DNA of 64,000 bases from Macrostomum hystrix (taxonomy: Eukaryota > Platyhelminthes > Macrostomidae), in the NCBI GenBank assembly GCA_950097015.1, contig CATNEN010000038.1:8256001-8320000 (forward strand), in the 5' to 3' direction. Numbering within the stretch: position 1 is the stretch's first letter; the number at the start of each line of letters is the position of its first letter. Both the position numbers and the translations under genes were made by a program. Below are positions 11,001 to 19,539 of the stretch, one piece after another. Under the pieces are notes generated by a model. The model had not been told where the DNA came from. It saw only the letters and a program-made list of their open reading frames with translations, and ran no database searches.

Positions 11001-11538
11001 CTTGCTCACCGTCAGGCCGCACCGTCTCCAGAGATGCTGAGACTCTCTGAACTGGCTGCTCATGTTTCTTGAGCTGCAGTGATCACCGGAGAACAGCTGA
11101 CTGCTGCTGCTCGATGTCCAGATCTCGATGTCTCTGGCTCTCGGGTAGAATGTTGTAACGCCATCTAAAAGTGAGTACTTCACGACTAAGCAGTGGAAGC
11201 TGATGTGCATGGAAAAACTTGAGCAGTGACTCACCCTCTCTGCCCTTTACAGTAACTGATCTGATGAGCACTGACTCATTCAGCTGCACTGCGAACCAAT
11301 GAAATCCTCCGTCTGCATAGCTTCTGCTTTCGCTGAAGAAGAACGCGTAGCTGGGGTAATGTTTATTCCTTTCAATACTTTTCTCTTCGGCGTCGCTTCT
11401 GGCGTTAAAGCAGGACGTTACTCTGCCGATCGTCTTGAAGGACGACTGCCAGGAGTTGAGCACTCGGCTCCTGCGAATCGGCAACTCACAGGCTGCAGTT
11501 GCCATGGAAACTTGCAGTGCCAGGATCAGTAGAAGCAT
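4910..11538 (-). CDS. Modular cell-surface protein: signal peptide, F5/8-lectin-like, Ig repeats, TM (gene model)
   Basis: Proposed single gene. Exons in transcription order are 11538-11235, 11164-10950, 10875-10779, 10678-10442, 10360-10127, 8134-7907, 7660-7403, 7332-7118, 7043-6947, 6846-6610, 5955-5722, 5338-5082 and 5014-4910. All have GT-AG borders. Phases chain correctly and the sum is 2718 nt (905 residues), leaving out one broken Ig exon. The product would be a type I membrane protein with two galactose-binding-like (discoidin/F-type lectin-like) domains and several Ig-like modules, then a TM helix and a 34-residue tail. Such layouts suit recognition or adhesion at the cell surface, which is inference. 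The second lectin copy has lost its signal peptide, so it cannot start its own secreted protein; that favours one gene grown by internal duplication over two genes. Alternative splicing or two transcription units cannot be excluded without RNA data. Confidence 0.6.
5082..5338 (-). CDS. Transmembrane exon
   Basis: Enters in phase 1 if the acceptor GTGTCAG is used, and ends in phase 0 at CTCGAAG with donor GTCAGT. It encodes a stalk with sequons (NMTF), then a hydrophobic stretch of about 25 residues (TTFTIVVSAILFLVVVSVVC) followed by more hydrophobic residues and a Lys, consistent with one membrane-spanning helix. An alternative acceptor at CTGCAG, 7 nt upstream, would give phase 0 and would not fit the Ig exons. 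Confidence 0.65.
5443..5482. repeat. Dispersed copies of the 17-bp minisatellite unit
   Basis: About 2.5 units of GTAGCCAAGTAGCCATTGT sit in the intron between the Ig exon at 5722-5955 and the TM exon, some 600 bp away from the main array at 3868-4826. Confidence 0.85.
5722..5955 (-). CDS. Ig-like exon next to the TM exon
   Basis: 78-codon phase 1-1 exon with FSVSC, LCLPNGNC and SGNYSC motifs, a TTTTTCAG acceptor and a GTGAGT donor. It and its upstream intron (to about 6195) resemble 7907-8355, so this block was duplicated too. Confidence 0.65.
6203..6433. repeat. 30-bp minisatellite, about 8 copies
   Basis: Unit contains GTGGGCATTGTGTCAGTTG. The first six intervals are 30 bp and the last two units are 31 bp, which shifts the reading frame. 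The array sits exactly at the junction of two duplicated blocks and interrupts an Ig exon. Confidence 0.95.
6203..6528 (-). pseudogene. Ig-like exon invaded by a minisatellite
   Basis: The exon begins as a normal copy of 10360-10127: acceptor present, FSVSC and ELHC motifs present. After about 30 codons it runs into the 30-bp minisatellite at 6203-6433 and loses the second half of the domain and the donor site. An in-frame TGA lies at 6365-6367 within a variant repeat unit. If spliced in, it would end the protein before the TM exon. If skipped, the reading frame is kept because its neighbours are phase 1. Confidence 0.6.
6610..6846 (-). CDS. Ig-like exon (copy of 10442-10678)
   Basis: 79-codon phase 1-1 exon, nearly identical to 10678-10442 at the same 3832-bp offset, with FSVSC, LCSPNGSC and SGDYMC motifs. 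Donor GTAAGT and acceptor CTCCAG are intact. Confidence 0.6.
6947..7660 (-). CDS. Second copy of the F5/8-lectin-like exons, without signal peptide
   Basis: Exons 7660-7403, 7332-7118 and 7043-6947 match 11492-11235, 11164-10950 and 10875-10779 at a constant offset of 3832 bp with very few differences. The similarity stops at about 7680, inside the leader-peptide codons, where unrelated sequence follows. An AG at 7662-7661 (ACTGCAG) would let this exon join in phase 1, exactly the phase delivered by the preceding Ig exon. The use of this acceptor is inference. Confidence 0.5.
7907..8134 (-). CDS. Ig-like exon
   Basis: 76-codon phase 1-1 exon with the same FNVSC...LCLPNGTC...SGNYSC pattern as the other modules. 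The acceptor TTTTTTCAG and the donor GTGAGC match those of the paralogous exons. The open frame continues upstream to an ATG and reads like a hydrophobic leader (MKCIRSLFVYLFIIQA). In the sister copy near 5960 the equivalent stretch is out of frame, so I treat it as intron; use as an alternative first exon cannot be ruled out. Confidence 0.6.
8544..9722. mobile_element. 1.18-kb element with ~45-bp terminal inverted repeats
   Basis: The left end starts TTGCGAGATTGGTGAGCCAG. The right end is its inverted copy (reverse complement starts TTGCGAGATGGGTGAGCCAG) and the match continues through AAGGACCAAGGGGAAGCCGA. No transposase frame and no clear target-site duplication are visible, so this is a candidate non-autonomous DNA transposon or MITE. 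It lies in the large intron of the lectin/Ig gene. Confidence 0.55.
9527..9550. other. Short perfect hairpin
   Basis: AAAGGGCTTT, loop TTGC, AAAGCCCTTT, followed by a CCATTT-type short repeat. It lies inside the 8544-9722 element. No function assigned. Confidence 0.5.
10127..10678 (-). CDS. Two Ig-like exons
   Basis: Exons 10678-10442 (79 codons) and 10360-10127 (78 codons) are both phase 1-1, the usual phase of shuffled Ig modules. Each has an early Cys in FSVSC, extra cysteines in a Cys-x(n)-Cys-x-x-Gly-x-Cys stretch (LCLPNGNC), and a late Cys in an Ig-type F-strand motif (SGDYMC, SGNYSC). Several N-glycosylation sequons are present, as expected for extracellular domains. The extra conserved cysteines are unusual for a plain Ig fold, so the label Ig-like is based on the D/E-x-S-G-x-Y-x-C pattern. 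Confidence 0.65.
10779..11538 (-). CDS. Exons 1-3: signal peptide and F5/8 / F-type-lectin-like domain
   Basis: Start ATG at 11538 is followed by a hydrophobic leader (MLLLILALQVSMATA) and then the domain. Exon 1 is 11538-11235 (ends phase 1), exon 2 is 11164-10950 (ends phase 0) and exon 3 is 10875-10779 (ends phase 1). Strands typical of the galactose-binding jelly roll are visible: HWFAVQLNESVLIRSVTVKG, then RARDIEIWTSSS, a pair of spaced cysteines, FTVNC, then VRYLLLRRN and FADLRLQ. Discoidin/F5-8C and fucolectin domains show the same order. I do not see the fucose-binding His/Arg triad clearly enough to claim sugar specificity. An in-frame ATG also exists upstream at 11688, but the leader fits best from 11538, and a TATA box lies 60-70 bp before it. 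Confidence 0.65.
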
Positions 11539-11600
11539 GGCCTTGGCCAGTTTGAGAATTTCAAAATCAGTAAAAATTTGTGCTGTTGAAATCAATCCAG

Positions 11601-11608
11601 AATTTATA
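11601..11608 (-). promoter_or_regulatory. TATA box of the lectin/Ig gene
   Basis: TATAAATT on the minus strand, about 63 bp upstream of the ATG at 11538. A start of transcription near 11575 would leave a short 5' UTR. Confidence 0.5.
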
Positions 11609-11699
11609 GCGGATTCACTATGACGTCCTATTGGAATGAATCGGCACCTGCGATATGATTTGATGATCCAGAGAGTAACTCTGTTCACAGCGAATCTAA

Positions 11700-12790
11700 T
11701 AAAGGCACAATCTGCTTTATCTCGAAGCTTGGACCATGTCGTGTTGCTGCTAATTCATTTGTCTGCAGTTGTTCTTTGTTGTTCTTTCTTTCTTCTTGTT
11801 TGATAATATAGCTTTCTTCAACTGGATCCTTTTTGGTTCTTTCTGCGTTCAAATTGGTGCGTGGCTGTCAGCAGTATGACGTGGCAGCGGTGTCGGGATG
11901 TACCATAGAAGACAGAATCAATTCGGTAAAAACTGCGAGCAATTTGGGTCACATGGGGGGCTAGCCGAGACGAAGAATGGCGCATAGGGACCTCAAGCTG
12001 CCGGATGGTCACCAGAGCTGACCATAGATTAAAAGCCATATCTGCCGAGAAATTTCGTGCTGTCTATGGGCGATAAAAGTTTCAGAGAAGCAGCGCCTTT
12101 CCTGCCGATCATGGTCAGCAACGCTGGCCAAGTTAGATAGCTCGTACTACGGCTAAATGTGTCTATATTGCATTCGTTTGCCTGCCACGAGTTTGCTTCG
12201 AGTGAATATGAGCAAAGGAATAAGCAAAATACAGACTGACTGATATGTAAAATGCTAGTAGTTTATTTTAACGAGAGAAAAAAAGACTTTTTGTAGCCAA
12301 ACGCATTGCAAGCATTAAATTCATTTTAGAATGAATATTGCTAGAAAAATTATAAAGAACCAAATAAGAGCACATGCTCAAAATTATCAAATTTGCCAGT
12401 GAGAGCAGCATAGCAATAAATAAGGGTGTTAGTGAAAATTCAGAAGAGATCTACAGTATACGACTATACTGACTGCCAGTGAACAATTTCATATAAAACA
12501 GAAACATGCAAGAAACTAAAGTTTGTTTTTGTATAGCAGTAGATTTGAGGGTAACAGGATACGCATTAACATTGGTTTAAAATTTGCGGAAAAAAACTTT
12601 CTGAAGTTAAGCTTAACGGAACATGGTAGCAAAACCCAGATGTGCAGTAACTTTCTGCGATGTCCAGTAACTTTTATGATCCAACCAAATACCGCTTTAT
12701 CTCGTAAAAATATAGAACAGCTTGCAACCGACAATAACTCAGACACATTCGAAACGCATCCTATGATGGTAGCTTTAGTTACTTAGTGAT
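11700..12790. other. Intergenic, nothing recognised
   Basis: Upstream flank of the lectin/Ig gene. Short open frames only, none with a recognisable domain. Confidence 0.4.
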
Positions 12791-12803
12791 TCGCATGCCA
12801 CTC

Positions 12804-13950
12804 CTCGAACAACAACAACAACAACAACAACAACAAAGTACGCTGTCAGGTGGAAAAGGCAGCGTCACAGTGCACGCTTCAGAGCCTGGGCGTGAACAAA
12901 GGCCGCACCGCCGGCAGTGTCCAGGGCGCCAGCATCGGCCAGCAGGCAGTCGACGAAACGCCGAGTTCGGGCCTGGCCGCGCCGGTAGGGTGCCTGCAGC
13001 GTTAGCAGCAGCACCTCCTGCACCGGCTGCGGGCAGTAGGACTCGGCGCGGATGATGTGGCCTGCAAGCTGGAGTCGCCGAAGTCGCAGCAGTTCACTCG
13101 GACGGGCCAGGCCGGCGCGACGATAGAGTGCCGCGTTAGTGATCCGCTCGTCGCTGATCTTAAAGGCGGCACGCAGCAGGCCAGCGTGCGCCGCGTTGAC
13201 TTGCTGTTCTAGCGAATCAGTCAGCGTCCACGTCTCGGCGTTGTACAACAGGACGGTCTCGACCACCGCCTGGAACAGCGCCGCCCTCTGGCGATCAGGT
13301 AGGGCCTCGGACTGCAGGACCGCCCTCACAGAACGAAAGGCAGCCCAAGCGTACCGGCGGCGACGCCGCAGATCTTCGCGGACGTCAGGTACCAGACCGC
13401 CGAGGTAGACGAACTGCTGACAGCGCGGAAGCTCCGTTACCTGCCCGTCAGCGCTTCGGCAGAAAATTGCGGCCTCGATGTCGCCCGGCACGCAGAGCAC
13501 AACGGTCTTCTTCGTGTTGACCAACAGGCCGACGCTCGCTGCAGCGCTAACCAGCTTATCCAGCTGGCGCTGGGCGTCCTCTACGGTCGAGGACAGCAGG
13601 GCGAGGTCATCGGCGTAGCCAAGCACGCTGAGCCGCTTCTCCGGTTGACGTCGACCCACGCGTCGCCGCAGTAGGAAGCCGTCTTCGTCGGTAGGAAGAG
13701 CAGTTCGTAGCACCCAGTCAAGCACCAGGACGAACAGGAACGGCGCTAGAGTGTCCCCCTGGAGCACCCCGGAGGATGTCTCGAAGGGGTCCGACAGGCC
13801 GTCCGGCGTCATCACAGCTGCTCTCGTAGCACAGTACAACGCCATGATGGCGGAGATCAGCTGTTCTGGCACATGGTACGCGCGGAGCACATGTGGGAGC
13901 GCAGCCCTCGCAACCGAGTCGAAAGCCTTCATGAAGGCTTCATGAAGGAA
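12804..13950 (-). mobile_element. 5'-truncated LINE with reverse transcriptase
   Basis: The minus-strand frame encodes the palm part of a non-LTR reverse transcriptase: FDSV at the start, GVLQGDTLAPFLF, then the catalytic GYADDLALL, the thumb-side NTKKT and YLGG, and a C-terminal region with LLYNAETW. The stop is at 12865. On the minus strand the element then ends in a (TTG)n tail (plus strand AAC repeats, 12807-12838), the kind of 3' microsatellite end used by several LINE groups. The fingers, endonuclease and ORF1 are missing. The 5' truncation joins piggyBac-derived sequence near 13950, so the LINE apparently inserted into the piggyBac copy. GC content is high compared with the surroundings. 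I cannot assign the clade. Confidence 0.85.
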
Positions 13951-13959
13951 TGAACTCCT

Positions 13960-15879
13960 CGAAGCAGGGGCTAAGACAAAGTCCGGGGGCGCCTGGGCAC
14001 ACGGTGCAGCAGAAAACAGTGCGCTTTGCATTGCCCCTGCTGTAGCACACGCGGCAGCGCTTTGCCGGTCTTGGTGTGGAGTCGTTTGGGGGAAGCCTCG
14101 ATGGAAAGTGGCTTTCCTGCTGAGCAGCGACACCTGTCAGCATCCTGGGCGCTGCTCTCAGCCTGCCAGATCCAGTCGATTCCACCAAATGAACAATGCA
14201 TTGCTCCAGAAACTTTAAAAATGGTAAGCGTCCACCGTTCTTTTAATACAAAACCCATGCATTGTGTACGAGAAGCAGGCAGAGGTGCAATCCCAACTTG
14301 TGAAACCACTTATACGTTTTTCGACAGCTGTCGTACGGCTTCAGCATGGCGTTTAGTCGGTCAACACCTCCCATGCAGCGATTGAATAGCAAATTCGATG
14401 CGCTCTTCTGCACCGGCACCACTTTACCGCTCTTGCGAATTCGCAGTACCTGGGCTTTGTCAGCTGAGCCATGGGTGTCGAGCATGAGGATCGTCTTCAA
14501 GCCGCTCTCCTTCCGCTCTGAGATCTTCATGGCTAGCAGAGGATGCTTTCTCATGAAGACAACGTCGTTTACTGGCACCTGGCGTCCACGGAGCGACAAA
14601 GGCACTCTGTAACACACTAAAAGTGGGGGAACGAACCTCGCGCTGGCAGACCGAGACCGGTTTCTGGCTTGTTTGCCTTCGTCAGTCAGCCATAGCCACA
14701 CGCCGTCCTCTCCCACCACTCTTAGTGTGCACAGAAGTCTCTTTTAAGCTTGCCATTTTTATGGCGATACTTTTTTAGTGTTATGTGAGAGTTTTGCAGC
14801 CAAGTCTTTGCTTTTCTACTGTTGTCAGTAGTCTGAATTGTATCTCTCACACACTCCACGGTCGGCTCGAACAGTTCCTGTGAAAAGTGTGCTGCGCTCG
14901 TACAGAACACTGACATGTCTGGCAGAGGCAAACCACTTGGTCCACGCAAACGTGGTAGCATAAATCAAGCAGATCCTTACACAGTTCAATTACTATTCTC
15001 TCGCTCAAAGACAGCTGATCGCAGCCGAGATGTTCACCAAAGCGGGAATTCTCTTCTGCAGTCGAGTGCACCAGAAAGCTGTATAAATATCCAGAAGTCG
15101 ATTCACAAGTGCAGTACAATTTTATACCAACTCGTGCTCTCTTTGATGGTAATAAGTACTGTCTGAACTGTAGCTTCCCTTATACAGAATGAGAGATTCA
15201 TCAACACTAAGTTGCTGCTCTGGCTGGTAAACGTTTCTGCAGAGCCACTGAGCCAATTGAATTAGTGGCCGAATTTTGTGCAGCGGATCATCCGTGACTG
15301 GTTCGCGTGCGTTGTAAAACCGAAGAAACGAGAGCAGCTGTTTGAATCTGTCACGTGTGAGGGCATATGGAGACTGGAAAAGCGGTGTGCAGTGAATGTC
15401 ACTGGTGCTCCAGTAATCGTGTAAATCCGGCTTTTGGGAGATTCCCATGAACAGGTGCATGCCCAGAAGCCTGGAGATCTCGTCACGGTTAGTACCTTCC
15501 ATGAATTTAGAACTGTCGGCATAAAAGATGTCTCTGACAAACATCTCTGAGAGTCAATGTCAATGTTTTCCGGATCGTCAGGAAGCTCAATGCTCGGGTT
15601 TATTCCAGAAATACCAACAAAGTTCATTCCACCGCCGCCAACATCAATGCCAGGCTCTACTTCTAGCCACTCGTCTCCTTCTTCATCGATAGCGACATCT
15701 TCATCACTTTCCTGCAAATCGTCTCCTTCTTCATCGATAGCGACATCTTCATCACTTTCCTGCAAATCGTCTCCTTCTTCATTGATAGCGACATCTTCAT
15801 CACTTTCCTGCAAATCGTCTCCTTCATCGATAGCGACATCATCATCAATTTCCTGCAAATCGTTTCCTTCTCCGTCCAT
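13960..15879 (-). pseudogene. Decayed piggyBac transposase
   Basis: The N-terminus (from 15879) is an acidic repeat region of Asp/Glu with SDEDVAI. The frame then shifts near 15545 to a piggyBac core: LLGMHLFMGI, DYWS, RFKQLLSFLRF, then LSVDESL with the first catalytic Asp (about 15200). Later segments in other frames include GY...FLVH near 15080, GVDRLNAMLKPYDSCRKTYK and HNAWVLY (14250-14370). The C-terminal Cys-rich finger CRVCYSRG...CCTVC...LCLSPCF is at 13970-14080. At least three frame changes separate these parts, so it cannot encode an active enzyme. The LINE at 12804-13950 cuts its 3' side. I found no TIR for it. Confidence 0.85.
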
Positions 15880-16049
15880 AGCAGTTGTATATATGGATAT
15901 TTAGGGCTAGCCCTGCCGACCAAGTCGGCCGGGACGGAGTTTCTAATTTTCTGGCCTCAGAATGTCATGGTCACTGCCTACCACGTGCCGGGCCGTTACC
16001 AGCTGTTTGCGGATGCCGCGTTCCGGCTGCCGCCATGAGCTGCTTAATT

Positions 16050-16290
16050 TTTTGTTGCGCGCCTGGCTACGTACGACTGATCAGTCCATGGACTTGGGGA
16101 CGCCACACCCACCTTCAATTATCCTAGCTAATGCTGGTACCCATTTAACAGTTGGGTGAACTGAAGCAATGCAGAGTTAAGTGTTTTGCTAAAAGGACAC
16201 AGATTGTTCCAGTGGAGTCAGGAATCGAACCCCCGACCTTTAAGTCGTGAAACCGATGCTCTAAACACAAGGCTACAACCTCTAGCTATG
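16050..16290 (-). mobile_element. tRNA-derived SINE, copy 1
   Basis: On the minus strand the head reads like a tRNA gene, with TTAGAGCATCGG and then a perfect B-box GGGGGTTCGATTCC. The body shares long stretches with the copy at 53255-53465 (CACCCACC, GCTGGTACCCA, GGGTGAAC). The direction is minus, with the tRNA-like head at the high-coordinate end. The acceptor and anticodon stems are too decayed to name the parent tRNA. Confidence 0.7.
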
Positions 16291-16697
16291 GCTTTCAAGC
16301 TAGCAAATTATAATTAGCAATAATAGGCCGATAGGAAACAAAAAATTACGAATAAATTGTAAATACACTGTATCAAATCCATTGTATTGATCCTGGTAAC
16401 TCTTTCTGAAAGAGTCAGTCATTGAAATGGTATCTAACAGAATTAATTGATTTATATTATACTAGCTTTTTTGCCCGTTGTTTTTGGGGCAGAAATTTAA
16501 AGCAAAGCAGTAAGCAATTCACGTCTCTGTATTAACTTTATAGTGAAGGTCACCATTTATTTATTTACTGCATTAATGAAAAGTGAAGAGTTTGTTTAAG
16601 GGCGTTTTAAGTAAAAAATAAGTGAAAAGTTTGTCCAAACAGCCCCCTCTTGGTTACTTCTTTAGAAACATGTCTCTTAGCCACTCCTCTATACAGT

Positions 16698-16974
16698 CAG
16701 TGGCAGATCCAGGAATTTTGTTTTGGGGCGGTCTGTCAGGGGAGCGCCATGAGAATCACAGAGGGGGTGCCAGCGGCCGAAAAAGGGCGCCAGGAGCCAA
16801 GAAAGGGCGCCAGCGGCTGAAAAACGGGAGCCAGCGGCTGAAAAAGGGGCGCCAGCGGCCGAAAAGGGGCGCCAGTGCTGCGACTGGCGCCCCTGGTGGG
16901 GGCATCTTATTCCCATGATTAAAATTTTTGGGGGGGGGCGACTGCCCCCCGCCCCCCCCCTAAATCTGCCTCTG
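16698..16974. mobile_element. hAT-type MITE inside Helitron 1
   Basis: 277 bp. TIRs are CAGTGGCAGATCCAG and, inverted, CAGAGGCAGATTTAG. It is flanked by a perfect 8-bp duplication TATACAGT (16690-16697 and 16975-16982), as hAT transposons make. The interior is a GC-rich repeat of GGGCGCCAGCGGCCGAAAA type ending in G and C runs. Confidence 0.85.
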
Positions 16975-17126
16975 TATACAGTATGCATGTACACGCGTAT
17001 ACATAAGGAAAATAGCCATGGCATAACAATAACAATGTCAAAGAAACAAAATTAAACTGTTTCAGAGTTCAGAGTTAGACAGGTCAAGGTCAATTCGTGA
17101 CTACTTTTCTATTAATTGCTTGCGAG

Positions 17127-17790
17127 TCACCTCAAGGCCTGGGGATACACCACATTCTTCGTTCTTCCCCTTGGTGCGAAAATGAATAGGCCAGCTGGAG
17201 TTCCAACACGGGAGCAGGCGACATAAAGCTGCCCATGCGAGAAGCAAGGAGTCTCCAGGTTGATGCCAGCCACCTTCAGCGACTGTCCCTGAGCCTTGTT
17301 AATAGTCATCGCAAAGCACACTCTCACAGGGAACTGCAGTCGCTTGAACTGAAATGGCAGGTCCGTGGGGATAATTGGAATCCGGGGAACGAACACAGAC
17401 TCTCCTCTGCCAGATCCAGTCATTATCGTGGCCTCAATCACGTGTGGGAAGAGCCGCCTGACTATCAGTCTGGTGCCGTTACACAGCCTTGGCGCATTCA
17501 GGTTGCGGAGGAGCATAATTGGTGCCCCAACTTTCAGCTGCAAGTTGTGCGATGGAGTTCCAGGAGGATCTAGAGAGTTCAGAAACTCAACAGGATACTC
17601 CACAGCGGTGTCATCAGTCAACGTTGTATCAATTGACTTGTAGGTGAAAACTGCATCTGGCAACTCCTGAAGCAGTTGGTAGTTAATTTCGTTGGCGGCA
17701 TCATTTCTAGGACACAGAATTGCCCTCTCTGACAGCCAGTCAACGTCAGCATATCGAACCATCAGGTTCGGGTAAACTTTTGCCTTGAGC
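17127..17790 (-). pseudogene. Helitron helicase remnant, 5'-truncated
   Basis: Last ~220 codons of the helicase, from LMVRYADVDWLSERA to the common C-terminus VVYPQALR. Upstream of 17790 the coding sequence is replaced by the non-coding Helitron 5' region. Confidence 0.8.
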
Positions 17791-19195
17791 TTTTTTGACG
17801 ATTTTTGAGCAGTTTTTTGCACTTTTGAGCAGGAAGGAAATGATTTTTCGGGAATTTGAGTAGCCTATTGCACTCAGCGTAGGTGGTTTTAGGAATGTGC
17901 AAAGTTTGGTGCGATTTGGTTGAGCGGTTTCGGCGTCTATAAAGACAAAAGACAGACACTGGGACGCCACCGCACTCACCGCAGTCTCAGTGCTGCTTGG
18001 GGGCCAGTAGACAGTCTAGGGGTTTGGGCTGTGTACATTCACGGCTTGAAATACAATGTACAGTCTGGGGCTTCGGCGCCCGGGGAAGGGAGGGGAGTGG
18101 CTGTATTAAAATTTGGCCCGCAGAGTGGCGGAGGGGAGTTGGGGTAGCTGTCCTCGGAAAACAAAAAGTGACTCACTTTGAGATGATGCAGCTTTGCTCT
18201 GGATTGAGTAGAGATGTTCAAAATTGACAGCATTGTTGTAAAACATGTAAAGTGTAAGTGGATCAAATTTGGAGAAAATCTGACAAAGTGGGGCGACGAT
18301 TTGTCGAATTGAGTGATTTTTTGACGATTTTTGAGCAGTTTTTTGCACTTTTGAGCAGGAAGGAAATGATTTTTCGGGAATTTGAGTAGCCTATTGCACT
18401 CAGCGTAGGTGGTTTTAGGTATGTGCAAAGTTTGGTGCGATTTGGTTGAGCGGTTTCGGCGTCTATAAAGACAAAAGGTTGCACACACACACACACAGAC
18501 AGAGTTTTCACACGCACGCACTCAGTCTCAGTGCTGCTTGGGGGCCAGTAGACAGTCTAGGGGTTTGGGCTGTGTACATTCACGGCTTGAAATACAATGT
18601 ACAGTCTGGGGCTTCGGCGCCCGGGGAAGGGAGGGGGTGGCTGTATTAAAATTTGGCCCGCAGAGTGGCGGAGGGGAGTTGGGGTGGCTGTCCTCGGAAA
18701 ACAAAAAGTGACTCACTTTGAGATGATGCAGCTTTGCTCTGGATTGAGTAGAGATGTTCAAAATTGACAGCATTGTTGTAAAACATGTAAAGTGTAAGTG
18801 GATCAAATTTGGAGAAAATCTGACAAAGTGGGGCGACGATTTGTCGAATTGAGTGATTTTTTGACGATTTTTGAGCAGTTTTTTGCACTTTTGAGCAGGA
18901 AGGAAATGATTTTCCTCAAATGATTGACAGACAGAGTTTTCACTTTTATATATATGGAGTAGCTTTTTTTGCCCGTTGTTTTTGGGGCAGAAATTTAAAG
19001 CAAAGCAGTAAGCAATTCACGTCTCTGTATTAACTTTATAGTGAAGGTCACCATTTATTTATTTACTGCATTAATGAAAAGTGAAGAGTTTGTTTAAGGG
19101 CGTTTTAAGTAAAAAATAAGTGAAAAGTTTGTCCAAACAGCCCCCTCTTGATTACTTCTTTAGAAACATGTCTCTTAGCCACTCCTCTATACAGT

Positions 19196-19388
19196 CAGTG
19201 GCAGATCCAGGAATTTTGTTTTGGGGCGGTCTGTCAGGGGAGCGCCATGAGAATCACAGAGGGGGTGCCAGCGACCGAAAAGGGGCGCCAGTGCTGCGAC
19301 TGGCACCCCTGGTGGGGGCATCTTATTCCCATGATTAAAATTTTGGGGGGGGGCGACTGCCCCCCGCCCCCCCCTAAATCTGCCTCTG
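19196..19388. mobile_element. hAT-type MITE inside Helitron 2
   Basis: Same TIRs and the same 8-bp TATACAGT flanks as in Helitron 1, but only 193 bp because part of the internal GC-rich repeat is missing. Confidence 0.85.
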
Positions 19389-19539
19389 TATACAGTATGC
19401 ATGTACACGCGTATACATAAGGAAAATAGCCATGGCATAACAATAACAATGTCAAAGAACAAAATTAAACTGTTTCAGAGTTCAGAGTTAGACAGGTCAA
19501 GGTCAATTCGTGACTACTTTTCTATTAATTGCTTGCGAG

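Larger units (their letters stand above)
16462..18958 (-). mobile_element. Helitron 1
   Basis: On the minus strand it starts TCCATATATATAAAAGTG and ends with a TGCCC/GGGCA hairpin, an A-run and CTAG followed by T. This is the Helitron signature (5' TC, 3' hairpin plus CTRR, insertion between A and T). It keeps only the last ~220 codons of the helicase (17790-17127), truncated where the element's own 5' region is spliced in. The 5' region is repeated inside the element (about 17775-17955 and 18320-18515), so it has grown by internal duplication. Non-autonomous. Confidence 0.85.

Noticed and set aside
16205-16290. A functional tRNA gene on the minus strand
   Set aside because: The B-box is good but the acceptor and anticodon stems do not pair, and a SINE body follows; a second copy at 53400 confirms it is a repeat family.
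18039-18521. Open frames repeated across the Helitron 5' regions as possible genes
   Set aside because: They lie in the non-coding subterminal Helitron sequence, recur only with it and have no domain.
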